Shown in pieces: positions 42,166-50,419 of a stretch of 64,000 nucleotides of DNA; the first letter of the stretch is position 1; each line of letters opens with the position of its first letter. The stretch is from contig NZ_CP126080.1 in assembly GCF_030122805.1 (NCBI RefSeq), positions 439,001 to 503,000 on the forward strand. Reading direction: 5' to 3'. A model generated the notes under the pieces. That model had not been told where the DNA came from, ran no database searches, and saw only the letters and a list, made by a program, of their open reading frames with translations. The translations under genes and the position numbers were made by a program. Source of the stretch: Mesobacillus sp. AQ2 (GTDB taxonomy: Bacteria > Bacillota > Bacilli > Bacillales > Cytobacillaceae).

Positions 42166-42195
42166 GTGCTGCCGGGAAATCCTGGCAGCATTTTT
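42166..42195 (+). terminator. Intrinsic terminator
   Basis: GTGCTGCCGGG and CCTGGCAGCA pair with a short loop, followed by T5. Confidence 0.8.
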
Positions 42196-43165
42196 ATATT
42201 CCTGAAAACAAGTCCTCCAGGCAATCCCAATTTTCCGCTATCCACACATTCTCTTCACTGAACCGTTTAAGGGGCGTGGAGTCTCCAGGCTTCTCAACCC
42301 GGACCCATTCAGCTTCTCTCCACCAGGTTAGTTTTATCGATTTTATCAGTTGTGCAAAAGGCAGGGGCTTGTACTTCCGATAACCTCTGACAAATGCCGA
42401 AACGCCATCCACGTTCATTCGATTTTCATCAACGCAGCATGACAAGATCGGCCGTGAAATATCAAAATCGGTATAGACAACATTCATCCGGTCAAAATCA
42501 AGAATTGAAGAAACCCCATTCTCGCTGAATAAAATATTATCCGCAAACAAGTCCCAATGTGCCCAGCCTTTATCACATTGAGTAAATAAGGATGTATCGT
42601 TTTCCGCGAGAATCCTTCTTTGTATCTCCAGATTTTGAAGGGTTTTGCTGCAATCAAGAGCAATGGCTTCTTCATATCTCTCATTCCAGTTTTCCAGCAT
42701 TTCAGGTTTTGATAAAAGATCCCAATGAAGCGGTTCCCTGGCTATATTTTTCTCAAGCAGCACGTGCATCCTGCCAATGACCTTTCCCAGACTGTACATT
42801 TGATAGGAGTTAGCGCTGCCTGGAGGGAGGGTGAATCCCTTATTAAAACCCATGAGAACGAAGCGTTCGCCATTCTCCGTATTTAAGACGAAATTCCCTT
42901 TATAGGGAAAAAGCTTAGGACACGGCAGGCCCTCCTCGTACAACATGTTTTGAATCTGCAGTGCTTTTTCCAGGCCGGGAACCCTTTCCTCCGGATATCG
43001 CTGCTTGTTATATTGCTTTACAAATAAATCGCCGGCAGTTGTTTTGACCTGCCATTTTAAGTTTTTATATCCTAAATGGATTGGATTCCAGCTTTGAATT
43101 TCGATTCCAAACAAGCGTGTGACCGCTTCAAAGATCTCCTCTTTTATCTCAGTGTCAACTACCAT
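42194..43165 (-). CDS. Aminoglycoside-phosphotransferase-fold protein (CotS-like)
   Basis: The 323-residue kinase-fold protein has the catalytic loop GWAHWDLFADNILFSENGV (H-x-D-x4-N, near residues 215-233), followed by the metal-binding ILDFDRMNVVYTDFDISRPI. The N-lobe lysine is in DLFVKQYNKQRYP. It is related to the CotS family of spore-associated kinases and to choline kinases; the substrate is unknown. ATG 43165 follows AGGGAGATTAAC. It is a single gene convergent with doxX copy 1. Confidence 0.78.
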   Translation of the reverse strand: MVVDTEIKEEIFEAVTRLFGIEIQSWNPIHLGYKNLKWQVKTTAGDLFVKQYNKQRYPEERVPGLEKALQIQNMLYEEGLPCPKLFPYKGNFVLNTENGERFVLMGFNKGFTLPPGSANSYQMYSLGKVIGRMHVLLEKNIAREPLHWDLLSKPEMLENWNERYEEAIALDCSKTLQNLEIQRRILAENDTSLFTQCDKGWAHWDLFADNILFSENGVSSILDFDRMNVVYTDFDISRPILSCCVDENRMNVDGVSAFVRGYRKYKPLPFAQLIKSIKLTWWREAEWVRVEKPGDSTPLKRFSEENVWIAENWDCLEDLFSGI

Positions 43166-43239
43166 GTTAATCTCCCTTAGTATAGATCTAAGATATATTT
43201 CGCGAGGAAAGGGAGAAATTCCTGTTTTTAATGGGCAGC

Positions 43240-43273
43240 AAAAAAAGCATAGGAAGCAAATCCTATGCTTTTG
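43240..43273 (-). terminator. Terminator of the YhcN/YlaJ gene
   Basis: AAAAGCATAGGA and TCCTATGCTTTT form a perfect 12-bp stem, with T6 on the minus strand. Confidence 0.85.
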
Positions 43274-43276
43274 ATT

Positions 43277-43975
43277 TTATCTTCTGAAGAGATCGTCCAT
43301 CGAATTGCGGAAATCTTCGAACAGACCGTCCCTGTTTCTGTCGGTGCGGATATCATCGGCGAAGGTTCCCATTCTGTTATAAGCGGTGCGGTCAACAGAA
43401 ACATAAACTCTGTCGATCCCTTTGTTAGTCTGGCGGACTCTTTGCTCAATCTGCTTTTCCAATAAAGTAACGTCCTCGCCATTATTGCCGACTGTTCCAT
43501 TCATGTCATTGTCATTTCCATTGCCCAATATATTGGCACCATTATTGCCATCATTCCTGCGGTCTTTTCCAGCATCGCCCTGCCCGTCAATAATGCCATC
43601 ATTCCCGGCTGAGCTTTCATCCTGGTCAACGCAGCCATTTTTGGCAAAAGTCCTTCCATTGCCATCCAGTGCATCATTGACCTGGGCATTTCCATAGTTG
43701 TCGAGGTTATTGTCCGCCAGTCTTACTCCAACATACGCATTGTTATCGGAGATGATGACCCGTGCATCATCAACCTCCGGCATCTGCTCAATTTGGCGTT
43801 CCGTACGGTCAGCAAGCTGAAGTCTGTTATCCTCGGTAGCTACAGGACCACGTCTAACCTGGTTGATTTCTACCTGCTGGTCACGATTGTTTTCGGCTGC
43901 ATTATTATTCGCTCCGCATCCGGCCAGGCCCATTGTAAAAACTGCACATCCTGCAATGATGATTGATTTTTTCAT
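43277..43975 (-). CDS. YhcN/YlaJ family sporulation lipoprotein
   Basis: The 232-residue lipoprotein has a signal peptide ending at Cys20 (MGLAGC). The YhcN/YlaJ domain covers residues about 45-110 (ADRTERQIEQMPEVDDARVI, NAYVGVRL) and resumes at TLLEKQIEQRVRQTNKGIDR. Between them lies an insert of about 60 residues very rich in Asn, Asp and Gly (GNDNDMNGTVGNNGED). These proteins are found in the spore and affect germination. ATG 43975 follows AGGAGTGATCTGG; an earlier in-frame ATG at 43984 overlaps it. Confidence 0.82.
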   Translation of the reverse strand: MKKSIIIAGCAVFTMGLAGCGANNNAAENNRDQQVEINQVRRGPVATEDNRLQLADRTERQIEQMPEVDDARVIISDNNAYVGVRLADNNLDNYGNAQVNDALDGNGRTFAKNGCVDQDESSAGNDGIIDGQGDAGKDRRNDGNNGANILGNGNDNDMNGTVGNNGEDVTLLEKQIEQRVRQTNKGIDRVYVSVDRTAYNRMGTFADDIRTDRNRDGLFEDFRNSMDDLFRR

Positions 43976-44226
43976 CCAGATCACTCCTAGTTTGGTTTAG
44001 TCATCTTTATGATGTCTAAATTTTGGAGCGATATGCAGGGGGCAGAAAGGAAGTTTTGCTTCTTCCTGTAGTACGGAAGTTGGTTGAATTGCGGAAGAAA
44101 GATGATCAGCAATAGTCAAGAGAAGGCAGCCTTTTTAAAAATTGCCCTCTAAAAACGCCATTGTCACCATTCGTTCAAAAGATTTCAACGGAATTGTGAA
44201 TTCATTCACAAAACACCCTATTTTCA

Positions 44227-44243
44227 AGATAAATTTGATATCT
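44227..44243 (+). promoter_or_regulatory. Operator-like dyad over the doxX copy 2 promoter
   Basis: AGATAAATTTGATATCT matches the dyad in front of copy 1 with one change. It overlaps -35 TTGATA (44235-44240), followed after 17 bases by TAATAA (44258-44263). Confidence 0.5.
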
Positions 44244-44285
44244 TATAAGTGTAATAATAATAATTAACTTATTGGAGTGAGGAAC

Positions 44286-44801
44286 ATGTTTGCTAAATGG
44301 TTAAGAGAAAACAATGTTGCTGCTGGTATATTGACTGTCATTAGGGTATGGCTTGGATACAACTGGATGACTGCTGGCTGGGGTAAATTAACAGGCCCTG
44401 GATTCGACGCTACTGGCTTTTTAAAAGGAGCTGTCGCAAACCCGGTTAAAGGTCCAGATGGAAATATGGTGTATGGCTGGTACGTGAACTTCCTTGAAAA
44501 CTTCGCGATCCCGAATGTTGATATTTTCAATACAATCGTCCCGCTGGGGGAATTCCTTGTCGGACTTGGATTGCTGCTTGGAACACTGACAACTGCCGCG
44601 ATGTTCTTTGGACTTGTGATGAACTTCAGCTTCTTCCTTGCCGGAACCGTATCTCACAACCCAACTGACATCTTCTTCGGGTTCATCATCCTGGCTGCTG
44701 GCTTCAACGCCGGTAAATACGGATTGGACCGCTGGGTTGTTCCATTCATCCGCAAAACTGTATTCAAACGCGGAGAAGCCGTCGAACGCAACGCTGCTTA
44801 A
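44286..44801 (+). CDS. DoxX family membrane protein, copy 2
   Basis: The 171-residue near-duplicate of the gene at 41619 shares more than 90 percent identical residues by eye and the same upstream 110 bases. Hydrophobic helices and the conserved SHNPTDIFFGFIILAAG segment are intact in both, so both are likely functional. ATG 44286 follows TTGGAGTGAGGAAC, identical to copy 1. Two minus-strand genes lie between the copies. Silent third-position changes between them show that the duplication is not brand new. Confidence 0.82.
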   Translation: MFAKWLRENNVAAGILTVIRVWLGYNWMTAGWGKLTGPGFDATGFLKGAVANPVKGPDGNMVYGWYVNFLENFAIPNVDIFNTIVPLGEFLVGLGLLLGTLTTAAMFFGLVMNFSFFLAGTVSHNPTDIFFGFIILAAGFNAGKYGLDRWVVPFIRKTVFKRGEAVERNAA

Positions 44802-44829
44802 CCTTTGTAAAATCCCCCTTTTAAATAGA

Positions 44830-44862
44830 AATGGCTGCCAGTATGACTGGGAGCCATTTTTT
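44830..44862 (+). terminator. Intrinsic terminator
   Basis: ATGGCTGCCAG and CTGGGAGCCAT pair with one mismatch, followed by T7. Confidence 0.8.
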
Positions 44863-45054
44863 TATTTGTTGAAGGAGTATACGAGGTATTTATGATGGAA
44901 TGTGACTATGGGTAGGGATTAGCCTCTTATTTGCCACATCATCTCTAATCCTAATGTCACTCCATAATTTTAGAAACAGAAGCTAAAGAGTCATATTGAA
45001 CATACAAAGCAGGAATGTTTAGTAAGATAGTGTATTTATACATATGGACGGAAT

Positions 45055-45082
45055 TAAAAAAACTGCTAATTTCTAGCAGTCA
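45055..45082 (-). terminator. Terminator overlapping the stop codon
   Basis: ACTGCTA and TAGCAGT with a 5-base loop run into T7 on the minus strand; the right arm contains the TAG. Confidence 0.7.
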
Positions 45083-45218
45083 AAGATAATACGTTTAGGA
45101 GTAGTAGAATGTCCTGTTGAATAGCATTCCCTACTTGGTCATCGCTACAGTATTTTAACTCGTTCTGTAAACGTCCAAGTTCTCTTATAAATAGTAAGTG
45201 TTCATCCTTACTAAGCAT
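45066..45218 (-). CDS. Small helical protein (50 aa)
   Basis: On the minus strand ATG 45218 follows AAAGGAGTAAATACACT. It encodes a helical peptide (MLSKDEHLLFIRELGRLQNE and IQQDILLLLNVLSLTARN). The TAG stop lies inside the stem ACTGCTA/TAGCAGT that is followed by T7, so gene and terminator are fused. Charge pattern and size recall Spo0E-like phosphatases, but the SQELD signature is absent. I do not assign a family. Confidence 0.5.
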   Translation of the reverse strand: MLSKDEHLLFIRELGRLQNELKYCSDDQVGNAIQQDILLLLNVLSLTARN

Positions 45219-45643
45219 AGTGTATTTACTCCTTTACATAGGAAAAGACACTATGTCTGTACAGGCTATCACTAATACATTGGATTTACAATCTTTATCT
45301 CTGGTTTCAATTAAGCTGCTCGTGAGTAAGAAGACAATATACAATACGTATTCATTTTCATTATTAATTTAGAGGGTGCTTTGTTGGACAAGGACTGTCA
45401 TCTAAAGCCGGACCATTTGTTGTGCATCAAGATCATGGCGTATTAATGATAGTGCAAACTCTAATGTTCAAATGGCATAAATTCTTATGGCAACAATAAC
45501 AGCATGCTAAAAATCATATGAGATTTAGCATGCTGTTTTTATTTTTTTCACTGTTTTAGACTGGTTTTTTAAAAAAATATTCTGGATGTTATTTTTACAT
45601 GATGGTTTGTTAGAATTTTCTTGGGAGAAAGAGGTGTGAACCG
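45219..45643. other. Interval with a strong orphan terminator
   Basis: No confident gene is seen. A short frame (about 45374-45499, ending HKFLWQQ) leads into the hairpin ACAGCATGCTAAA/TTTAGCATGCTGT with T6 (45499-45542). That arrangement could be the 3' end of a decayed gene. The rest is AT-rich. Confidence 0.4.
45499..45542 (+). terminator. Strong terminator without clear upstream gene
   Basis: A 13-bp perfect stem has an 11-base loop and T6. No supported plus-strand gene lies between doxX copy 2 and this site. Confidence 0.8.
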
Positions 45644-45886
45644 GTGTTTAAGCGAATAAAATATACGACCAAACAGAAGAAGGATCAGTCTTTAGTCTAT
45701 TTTACCCTATCAGGTTTTATGCTGTTGGGAATCATGGTGGCTGGGATCATGGAAGGGGTAGACCGCAGTATGGCGGTTCCGCTTGTTATCATGGTTACAT
45801 CCTTTATTGTGGGGATTTTATACAGATGGGGTGCTGCTTGTGAGGAAAATCGGGAAACCGTGGATCAAATTAAAAGAGGGAATTGA
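45644..45886 (+). CDS. Small membrane protein (80 aa)
   Basis: Two hydrophobic segments (YFTLSGFMLLGIMVAGIMEG and VPLVIMVTSFIVGILYRWGA) lie between charged ends. GTG 45644 follows AAAGAGGTGTGAACCG. The last 47 bases overlap the GNAT gene in another frame. No family is recognised. Confidence 0.55.
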   Translation: MFKRIKYTTKQKKDQSLVYFTLSGFMLLGIMVAGIMEGVDRSMAVPLVIMVTSFIVGILYRWGAACEENRETVDQIKRGN

Positions 45887-46742
45887 TGAAGATGATTATG
45901 AAATAGTCGGCCAACTCCAGGAGCGATGCATGGAACATGACCGTACTGCTTTGAAGCTCGAGCTTGATTATAAACTGGGCGTAGGCGGGAATGAAAAAGG
46001 CATTCAGGCAGTAAATGAATTCATGTACTTCGATGGGGAGAGACTGATTGGGTATATTGGCATTGGCAGCTTTGGCGGACCATGGGAAGTAAATGGGATG
46101 GTCGATCCAGAGTATCGGCGCCAGGGGATTTTTTCAAAATTGTTTGAGCTTGTTGTCAATGAGTGGAAACGCAGGGGTTCAGGAAGCATGCTGCTGTTAA
46201 GTGACCGCGATTCGGCTGCCGGTCAAGGGTTTATTGCCGGGAGTGGAGCGCAATATAAGCACACGGAATATGAGATGTTTTTGAAAAATGAGGCGCTGGG
46301 CTTTGCGACAGAGAAGCGGGGAGGTCTCGCTTTCAGGAAAGCGACGAATGCGGACGCGAAGGAGATTGCCAGGCAAAATGTGATTTATTTTAATGATGAC
46401 GAAGAAAGTGTCGAAGCCGAGGATATGATTCTTCCCGAGGAAGAGGAAAAGCGGGGGATGACTTCGTACCTTGTTGAAAAAGACGGACAAATCATCGGGA
46501 AAGTGAATCTGCAGGTGACCTCGAAGCTTGGCGCGATTTTTGGCCTTGGCGTACTGCCGGAGCACCGCCGCAAAGGATACGGACGGGCACTTTTATTGCT
46601 GGCAATCGAAAAACTGAAAGAGGCAAACACAGAGGAAATCATGCTGCAGGTAGCGGCAGACAATTCCAATGCGCTTAACCTCTATAAATCATGCGGTTTT
46701 GAAGAGACTTCCACGATGGATTATTTTGAACTGAGATCGTAA
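45840..46742 (+). CDS. GNAT family N-acetyltransferase, double domain
   Basis: The protein is about 300 residues with two GNAT domains. The first has GMVDPEYRRQGIFSKLFELV near residue 77 and the second GLGVLPEHRRKGYGRALLLL near 234; both acetyl-CoA loops are intact. The second ends with ALNLYKSCGFEET. This tandem form is common in Bacillus. GTG 45840 follows GGGGTG six bases upstream. The frame is open to 45783. The only other candidate near AGAGGGAATT is an ATT codon, so the exact start is uncertain. Confidence 0.82.
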   Translation: MRKIGKPWIKLKEGIDEDDYEIVGQLQERCMEHDRTALKLELDYKLGVGGNEKGIQAVNEFMYFDGERLIGYIGIGSFGGPWEVNGMVDPEYRRQGIFSKLFELVVNEWKRRGSGSMLLLSDRDSAAGQGFIAGSGAQYKHTEYEMFLKNEALGFATEKRGGLAFRKATNADAKEIARQNVIYFNDDEESVEAEDMILPEEEEKRGMTSYLVEKDGQIIGKVNLQVTSKLGAIFGLGVLPEHRRKGYGRALLLLAIEKLKEANTEEIMLQVAADNSNALNLYKSCGFEETSTMDYFELRS

Positions 46743-46778
46743 AAGCATCCGCCTTCGACACGAGGGCGGATGCTTTTA
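46741..46778 (+). terminator. Intrinsic terminator
   Basis: AAAAGCATCCGCC and GGGCGGATGCTTTT form a 12-13-bp stem at the stop codon. Confidence 0.85.
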
Positions 46779-46864
46779 CTGTAGATGTTGTGGAAAATTT
46801 TTGAAAATGGAAGGATGAGAGTTTATAATTTTCCTATAAATGTCTATGGGAAGGTGGCAAAAGT

Positions 46865-47311
46865 ATGAAGGTAGTGATGAGGCGGAGAAGGCTGGTTGTA
46901 AAATTTTTAGCGTCAGCGGTTTTCGCAGTTCCGGGTTTGCTGGCATTGTTGTTTGGCGTCCTAAATCTTAATTGGATTTTGATAGCATTTGGAATCGGGT
47001 GTTTGTTCTTTGTCCCGATTTTCATTCGTGCGACGATTTATTTAATCAAGCCGAAAGTGGTTTTTGTAGTTGAGGATGGATGGATCAAATCAGACCTGGA
47101 ATCGGCAGAGATTAAGTCAATTAAAGGCTTTTACCATTTCTGGAGAGGGTCATCGAGCTACCTTGGATTATTGAAAAAAGATGATACCGAGGTGAATATT
47201 GAGCTTTTCAACATGGTAGAGCCTGAAGATTACTCTGATGAATTGAAAAAATACATTCCTCAAGTTGATCCGAATTGGGAGGACGCAGAAGAAGTCACTA
47301 TGAAATTTTAA
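46865..47311 (+). CDS. Small membrane protein (148 aa)
   Basis: The protein has two membrane helices near residues 10-60 (FLASAVFAVPGLLALLFGVL and LIAFGIGCLFFVPIFIRATI). They are followed by a soluble domain of about 85 residues (VVFVVEDGWIKSDLESAEIK) that resembles a PH-like or short beta domain. ATG 46865 follows GGAAGGTGGCAAAAGT. It lies 19 bases before the next gene and likely shares its promoter. No family is recognised. Confidence 0.6.
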   Translation: MKVVMRRRRLVVKFLASAVFAVPGLLALLFGVLNLNWILIAFGIGCLFFVPIFIRATIYLIKPKVVFVVEDGWIKSDLESAEIKSIKGFYHFWRGSSSYLGLLKKDDTEVNIELFNMVEPEDYSDELKKYIPQVDPNWEDAEEVTMKF

Positions 47312-47330
47312 AAAGGCAATTGGGGTGAAA

Positions 47331-47968
47331 ATGGTGGGCGGGAAGAAAAATTACGTAACCTCAGTCTCATTATTTTATTGGTCATCACAGTGATTGCTCT
47401 TTTGGATAATGCCAGAACAGCAGATTCGGCTTCGAGGTTGGCGGAGGACAAAAAGTGGTTAGAAGAGAAGGTTGCCAGTCTGGAAAAAGAGGTCGAAAAC
47501 CGGTCGAGGATCGCGGATGATCTGAAGAATGAGAATGATACTTTGGCCGGGAATCTTTCAACCTTGGAGGATGAAATGGCCGCAGCGCAATCCGCTGTTT
47601 CATACCAGGACTTTTTGGATGCGATCGAAGTTGTTGAAGCTTTTAAAGCGGCGGGGAATATTGAAGAAGCGATGGAATTAATATTGCATCAAAATTTCAT
47701 AGGTTATGGCACTTTTGATGGTGCTGGCAATTGTCCATGCACTATTACTTTTAAATATCGTACTCATGATTGGAACCCTGGTGTAGTCCTGGACCTTAGC
47801 GAGTTTAATGTTGAAAAAAGAAAAATTGTCCTTACTTATCTTACCGTTGACGATTTGGAAAACAATTATCAATTCGTCATGTCAAAAGGTGGGGGCTTTT
47901 ACGATATGACGGAAAAGTGGAGGATCGAAGAGATCAGGCTGAAAGGGAAAGAGGGGCAGGCGTTGTAA
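47331..47968 (+). CDS. Membrane-anchored coiled-coil protein with apparent frameshift
   Basis: The main frame (to 47968) encodes an N-terminal membrane helix (LRNLSLIILLVITVIALLD), a coiled coil (ADDLKNENDTLAGNLSTLED) and a C-terminal domain of about 110 residues. In that frame the first canonical start is TTG 47378, inside the helix, with no ribosome binding site. A good ATG with GGGGTGAAA lies at 47331 in another frame (MVGGKK...). Adding one A to the A5 run at 47346-47350 would join the two into MVGGKKKLRNLS. So the gene has a one-base deletion, slips on the A run, or the base was miscalled. Confidence 0.6.
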
Positions 47969-48009
47969 ATTTTGGTACGCCTAAATGTAAATTTTTTTGC
48001 GAAATGGTG

Positions 48010-48104
48010 TTGACAATCAAGTTCATTTCATGATAAATTTATCTCGAATTAAAAATAATTAGTTTTGAGATATTTTTTTAGAATCATATCTCGAATTCGA
48101 GATA
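48010..48104 (+). promoter_or_regulatory. Promoter with two MhqR-type boxes
   Basis: TTGACA (48010-48015) and GATAAA (48032-48037) form the promoter. Box A, TTATCTCGAATTAAAAATAA (48039-48058), covers the start of transcription. Box B, TATCTCGAATTCGAGATA (48087-48104), is a perfect 18-base palindrome. Together with the two boxes at 17.7-17.8 kb they form one operator class. Confidence 0.7.
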
Positions 48105-48128
48105 AAAACAAAACAGGGGGAATTAATA

Positions 48129-48656
48129 ATGGCTAAATTTGCAGTAGACCAGGCACACTCAGCAATCGGATTTGAAGTGAAACACATGATGGTATCAAAA
48201 GTAAAAGGACAATTCGGCTCTTATACAGCTGACGTTGAGGCAGCAGACCTGGCAGATTTAACAACAGCTTCAATCGCATTCAAAATTGATGTTGCAAGCA
48301 TCGACACACGCAGCGAGGACCGCGAGAACCACCTGAAATCAGCAGACTTCTTTGATGTTGAGAACTACCCAACAATCGATTTCAAATCAACAAACATCAC
48401 TCGCGATGGCGACGATTACAAAGTAACTGGCGACCTGACAATCAAAGATGTAACAAAGCCGGTTACATTCGATGTAGAATACGGCGGCAAAGGTACAAAC
48501 CCATGGGGCGTCGAAGTGTACGGTTTCGAAGCAGAAGCAAAGGTAAACCGTGAAGACTTCGGTCTTACATGGAATGCAGCACTAGAAACAGGCGGCGTTC
48601 TGGTTGGTAAAGACATCAAGATCAAAGTAGAACTAGAAGTAAACCCAGCAGCATAA
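48129..48656 (+). CDS. YceI family protein
   Basis: The 175-residue lipocalin-like beta barrel of the YceI family binds isoprenoid or quinone-like lipids. It begins DQAHSAIGFEVKHMMVSKVK, contains SIDTRSEDRENHLKSADFFD, and ends with a strand GKDIKIKVELEVNPA. No signal peptide is present, so it is cytosolic, unlike E. coli YceI. ATG 48129 follows CAGGGGGAATTAATA. Operators of MhqR type in its promoter suggest induction by quinones or similar electrophiles. Confidence 0.9.
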   Translation: MAKFAVDQAHSAIGFEVKHMMVSKVKGQFGSYTADVEAADLADLTTASIAFKIDVASIDTRSEDRENHLKSADFFDVENYPTIDFKSTNITRDGDDYKVTGDLTIKDVTKPVTFDVEYGGKGTNPWGVEVYGFEAEAKVNREDFGLTWNAALETGGVLVGKDIKIKVELEVNPAA

Positions 48657-48668
48657 TTACGATTTGGA

Positions 48669-48702
48669 AACCGTTCAGGAGATACTCTGAACGGTTTTTT
48701 TT
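48669..48702 (+). terminator. Intrinsic terminator
   Basis: AACCGTTCAG and CTGAACGGTT form a perfect 10-bp stem, followed by T8. Confidence 0.9.
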
Positions 48703-48743
48703 GTTTGCTTTGGATTGTGGTTGGTGGGAGGATATCGAGGGGA

Positions 48744-49065
48744 TCTTGACAGGTTTGGGTGTTGGAGGTGAAAAGTTGTCAAGAAAGTGAGGTAATTTTG
48801 ACAGGTTTGGGTGCTGGAGGTGAAAAGCTGTCCGAAGTAAGTCGAAGTTCGGACAGGTTTAGCGGGAAATGCAGAAAAGCTGTCCGAAGTAAGTCGAAGT
48901 TCGGACAGGTTTAGCGGGAAATGCAGAAAAGCTGTCCGAAGTAAGCCGAAGTTCGGACAGGTTTAGTGCGAAACGAAGAAAAGCTGTCCGAAGTAAGTCG
49001 GAGTTCAGACAGCTTTAGTGGTAAACGGAGGAAAGCTGTCCGAAGTAAGCCGGGGTTCGGACAGG
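48744..49065 (+). repeat. 52-bp tandem array 4 (family switch from CTGTCAAG to CTGTCCGAA)
   Basis: Left arms lie at 48776, 48828, 48880, 48932, 48984 and 49036, 52 bases apart. The first unit is of the TTGTCAAG/TTTTGACAG type seen in arrays 1, 5 and 6. The next five have CTGTCCGAA with TTCGGACAG, again complementary. Both arms therefore switched together while period and filler (GGAGGTGAAAAG, GCAGAAAAG) stayed. One unit has a single mismatch (TTCAGACAG). It lies between the YceI terminator and an MFS gene. Confidence 0.95.
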
Positions 49066-49150
49066 TTTGATGGGTAACTGCCCTAGGAAAAACTCACCTT
49101 GTTAAAATTCCGAAAATTCGGTATTTTAATATTAAAAGAGAGAGGCGGTA

Positions 49151-50365
49151 ATGGGTTTGACTCGTTTGTTATGGACTTTATCGTTTGCTCAATTTCTGGC
49201 AATGCAGGTGTGGTTTAATTTTTCTGCGGTGATGCCGGTTGTGGAGAGGGAGTGGGGGTTGTCCTCGACGCAATCGGGAATAATCGTTGGTTTTTTTCAT
49301 ATTGGCTATGTGGCGGCGGTGTTTTTTTACAGCTTCTTGAGTGATCGTTATAATCCGAAGTACTCGTTTATGTATGGAGCTCTGATAGCTGGGCTATCGG
49401 GTATTCTTTTTAGCGTTTTGGCGCAAGGGTTTTGGTCGGCTTTATTATTGCGATTTATTTCGGGGGTGGGGATTGCGGGGATTTATGTGCCGGGAATGAA
49501 GATTGTCGCGCAGACTTCGAGCGACCGGGCGCGTGGGGCGGCCCTGGGACTTTTTGTTGGTTCACTTGTGGTGGGCTCGGGATTTTCCCTGCTGGTTTCT
49601 GGTTTGTTCATTAACTTGGTGGGGTGGAAGGGTGTTATTTTCATTACTTCATGTTCTGCTATCCTTGCTGCTTCGCTTATTTACTTTTCAAGGATTCCGG
49701 AAAATATCCATATTCATAATCAGCGTTTGAGTATGGCGCTGTTAAAACGGGTCCTGGCCAGAAGAAATTTGCTGGTGAATTTCAGTTACACGGGGCACTG
49801 CTGGGAGCTATATGCGATGTGGGCGTGGATTGGACCTTTTATGGTGTATTACTTCCAGACCCATAGTGTCGCGAATGCGATTTCGGTTGGCAATTTTATT
49901 GGAGCGTTTGTGGTGATGATTGGCGGGGTTGCCAGTTTCATTGGGGGCAGGATGTCTGATTCGTTTGGCCGGTTAAAATCAATCAAGTTGTTCATCTATA
50001 TCAGCATCGCCTGTTCGCTGTCGATTGGCTGGCTGACACACGCAAGCATGTGGATTTTGCTTCCGCTTGTTTTCGTCTATGGATTTACGATCATCGCCGA
50101 TTCCCCTATCTATAACACGATGATTACAGAGATTTCCGATCCGGAAATCACAGGAATCGCACTGGGAATCCAATCTGTTATGGGTTTTAGCGCAACGATT
50201 TTTTCACCGATGATTTTTGGGTTCCTGCTCGATTATTTTAATTGGGGGATTGCATTCACGACTATTGGTGTCATGACGATCATTACGCCAATTTCCATTT
50301 CGATGCTAAGGAAGAAATTGAGTGTGGAGATCGAAGCTCAAAATCGAGACATGGATATACTTTAG
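49151..50365 (+). CDS. MFS transporter
   Basis: The 404-residue protein has about twelve helices and the MFS loop SFLSDRYNPKYSFMYGALIA after helix 2. Near residue 110 is GVGIAGIYVPGMKIVAQTSS. Its C-terminus is hydrophilic and short. Substrate is unknown; similar proteins export cyanate, nitrate or drugs. ATG 49151 follows AGAGAGAGGCGGTA. The sequence is rich in runs of G and T, somewhat unlike its neighbours. It may be co-transcribed with the AI-2E-type gene 54 bases on. Confidence 0.83.
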   Translation: MGLTRLLWTLSFAQFLAMQVWFNFSAVMPVVEREWGLSSTQSGIIVGFFHIGYVAAVFFYSFLSDRYNPKYSFMYGALIAGLSGILFSVLAQGFWSALLLRFISGVGIAGIYVPGMKIVAQTSSDRARGAALGLFVGSLVVGSGFSLLVSGLFINLVGWKGVIFITSCSAILAASLIYFSRIPENIHIHNQRLSMALLKRVLARRNLLVNFSYTGHCWELYAMWAWIGPFMVYYFQTHSVANAISVGNFIGAFVVMIGGVASFIGGRMSDSFGRLKSIKLFIYISIACSLSIGWLTHASMWILLPLVFVYGFTIIADSPIYNTMITEISDPEITGIALGIQSVMGFSATIFSPMIFGFLLDYFNWGIAFTTIGVMTIITPISISMLRKKLSVEIEAQNRDMDIL

Positions 50366-50419
50366 CTCTGAATTTTGCTATAATTTTACCAAAATAATCT
50401 AAGGCAAGAGGTACATACA

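Noticed and set aside
45374..45499. Short frame ending in HKFLWQQ before the orphan terminator
   Set aside because: It has no start codon with a site and no recognisable family; noted only as a possible gene end.
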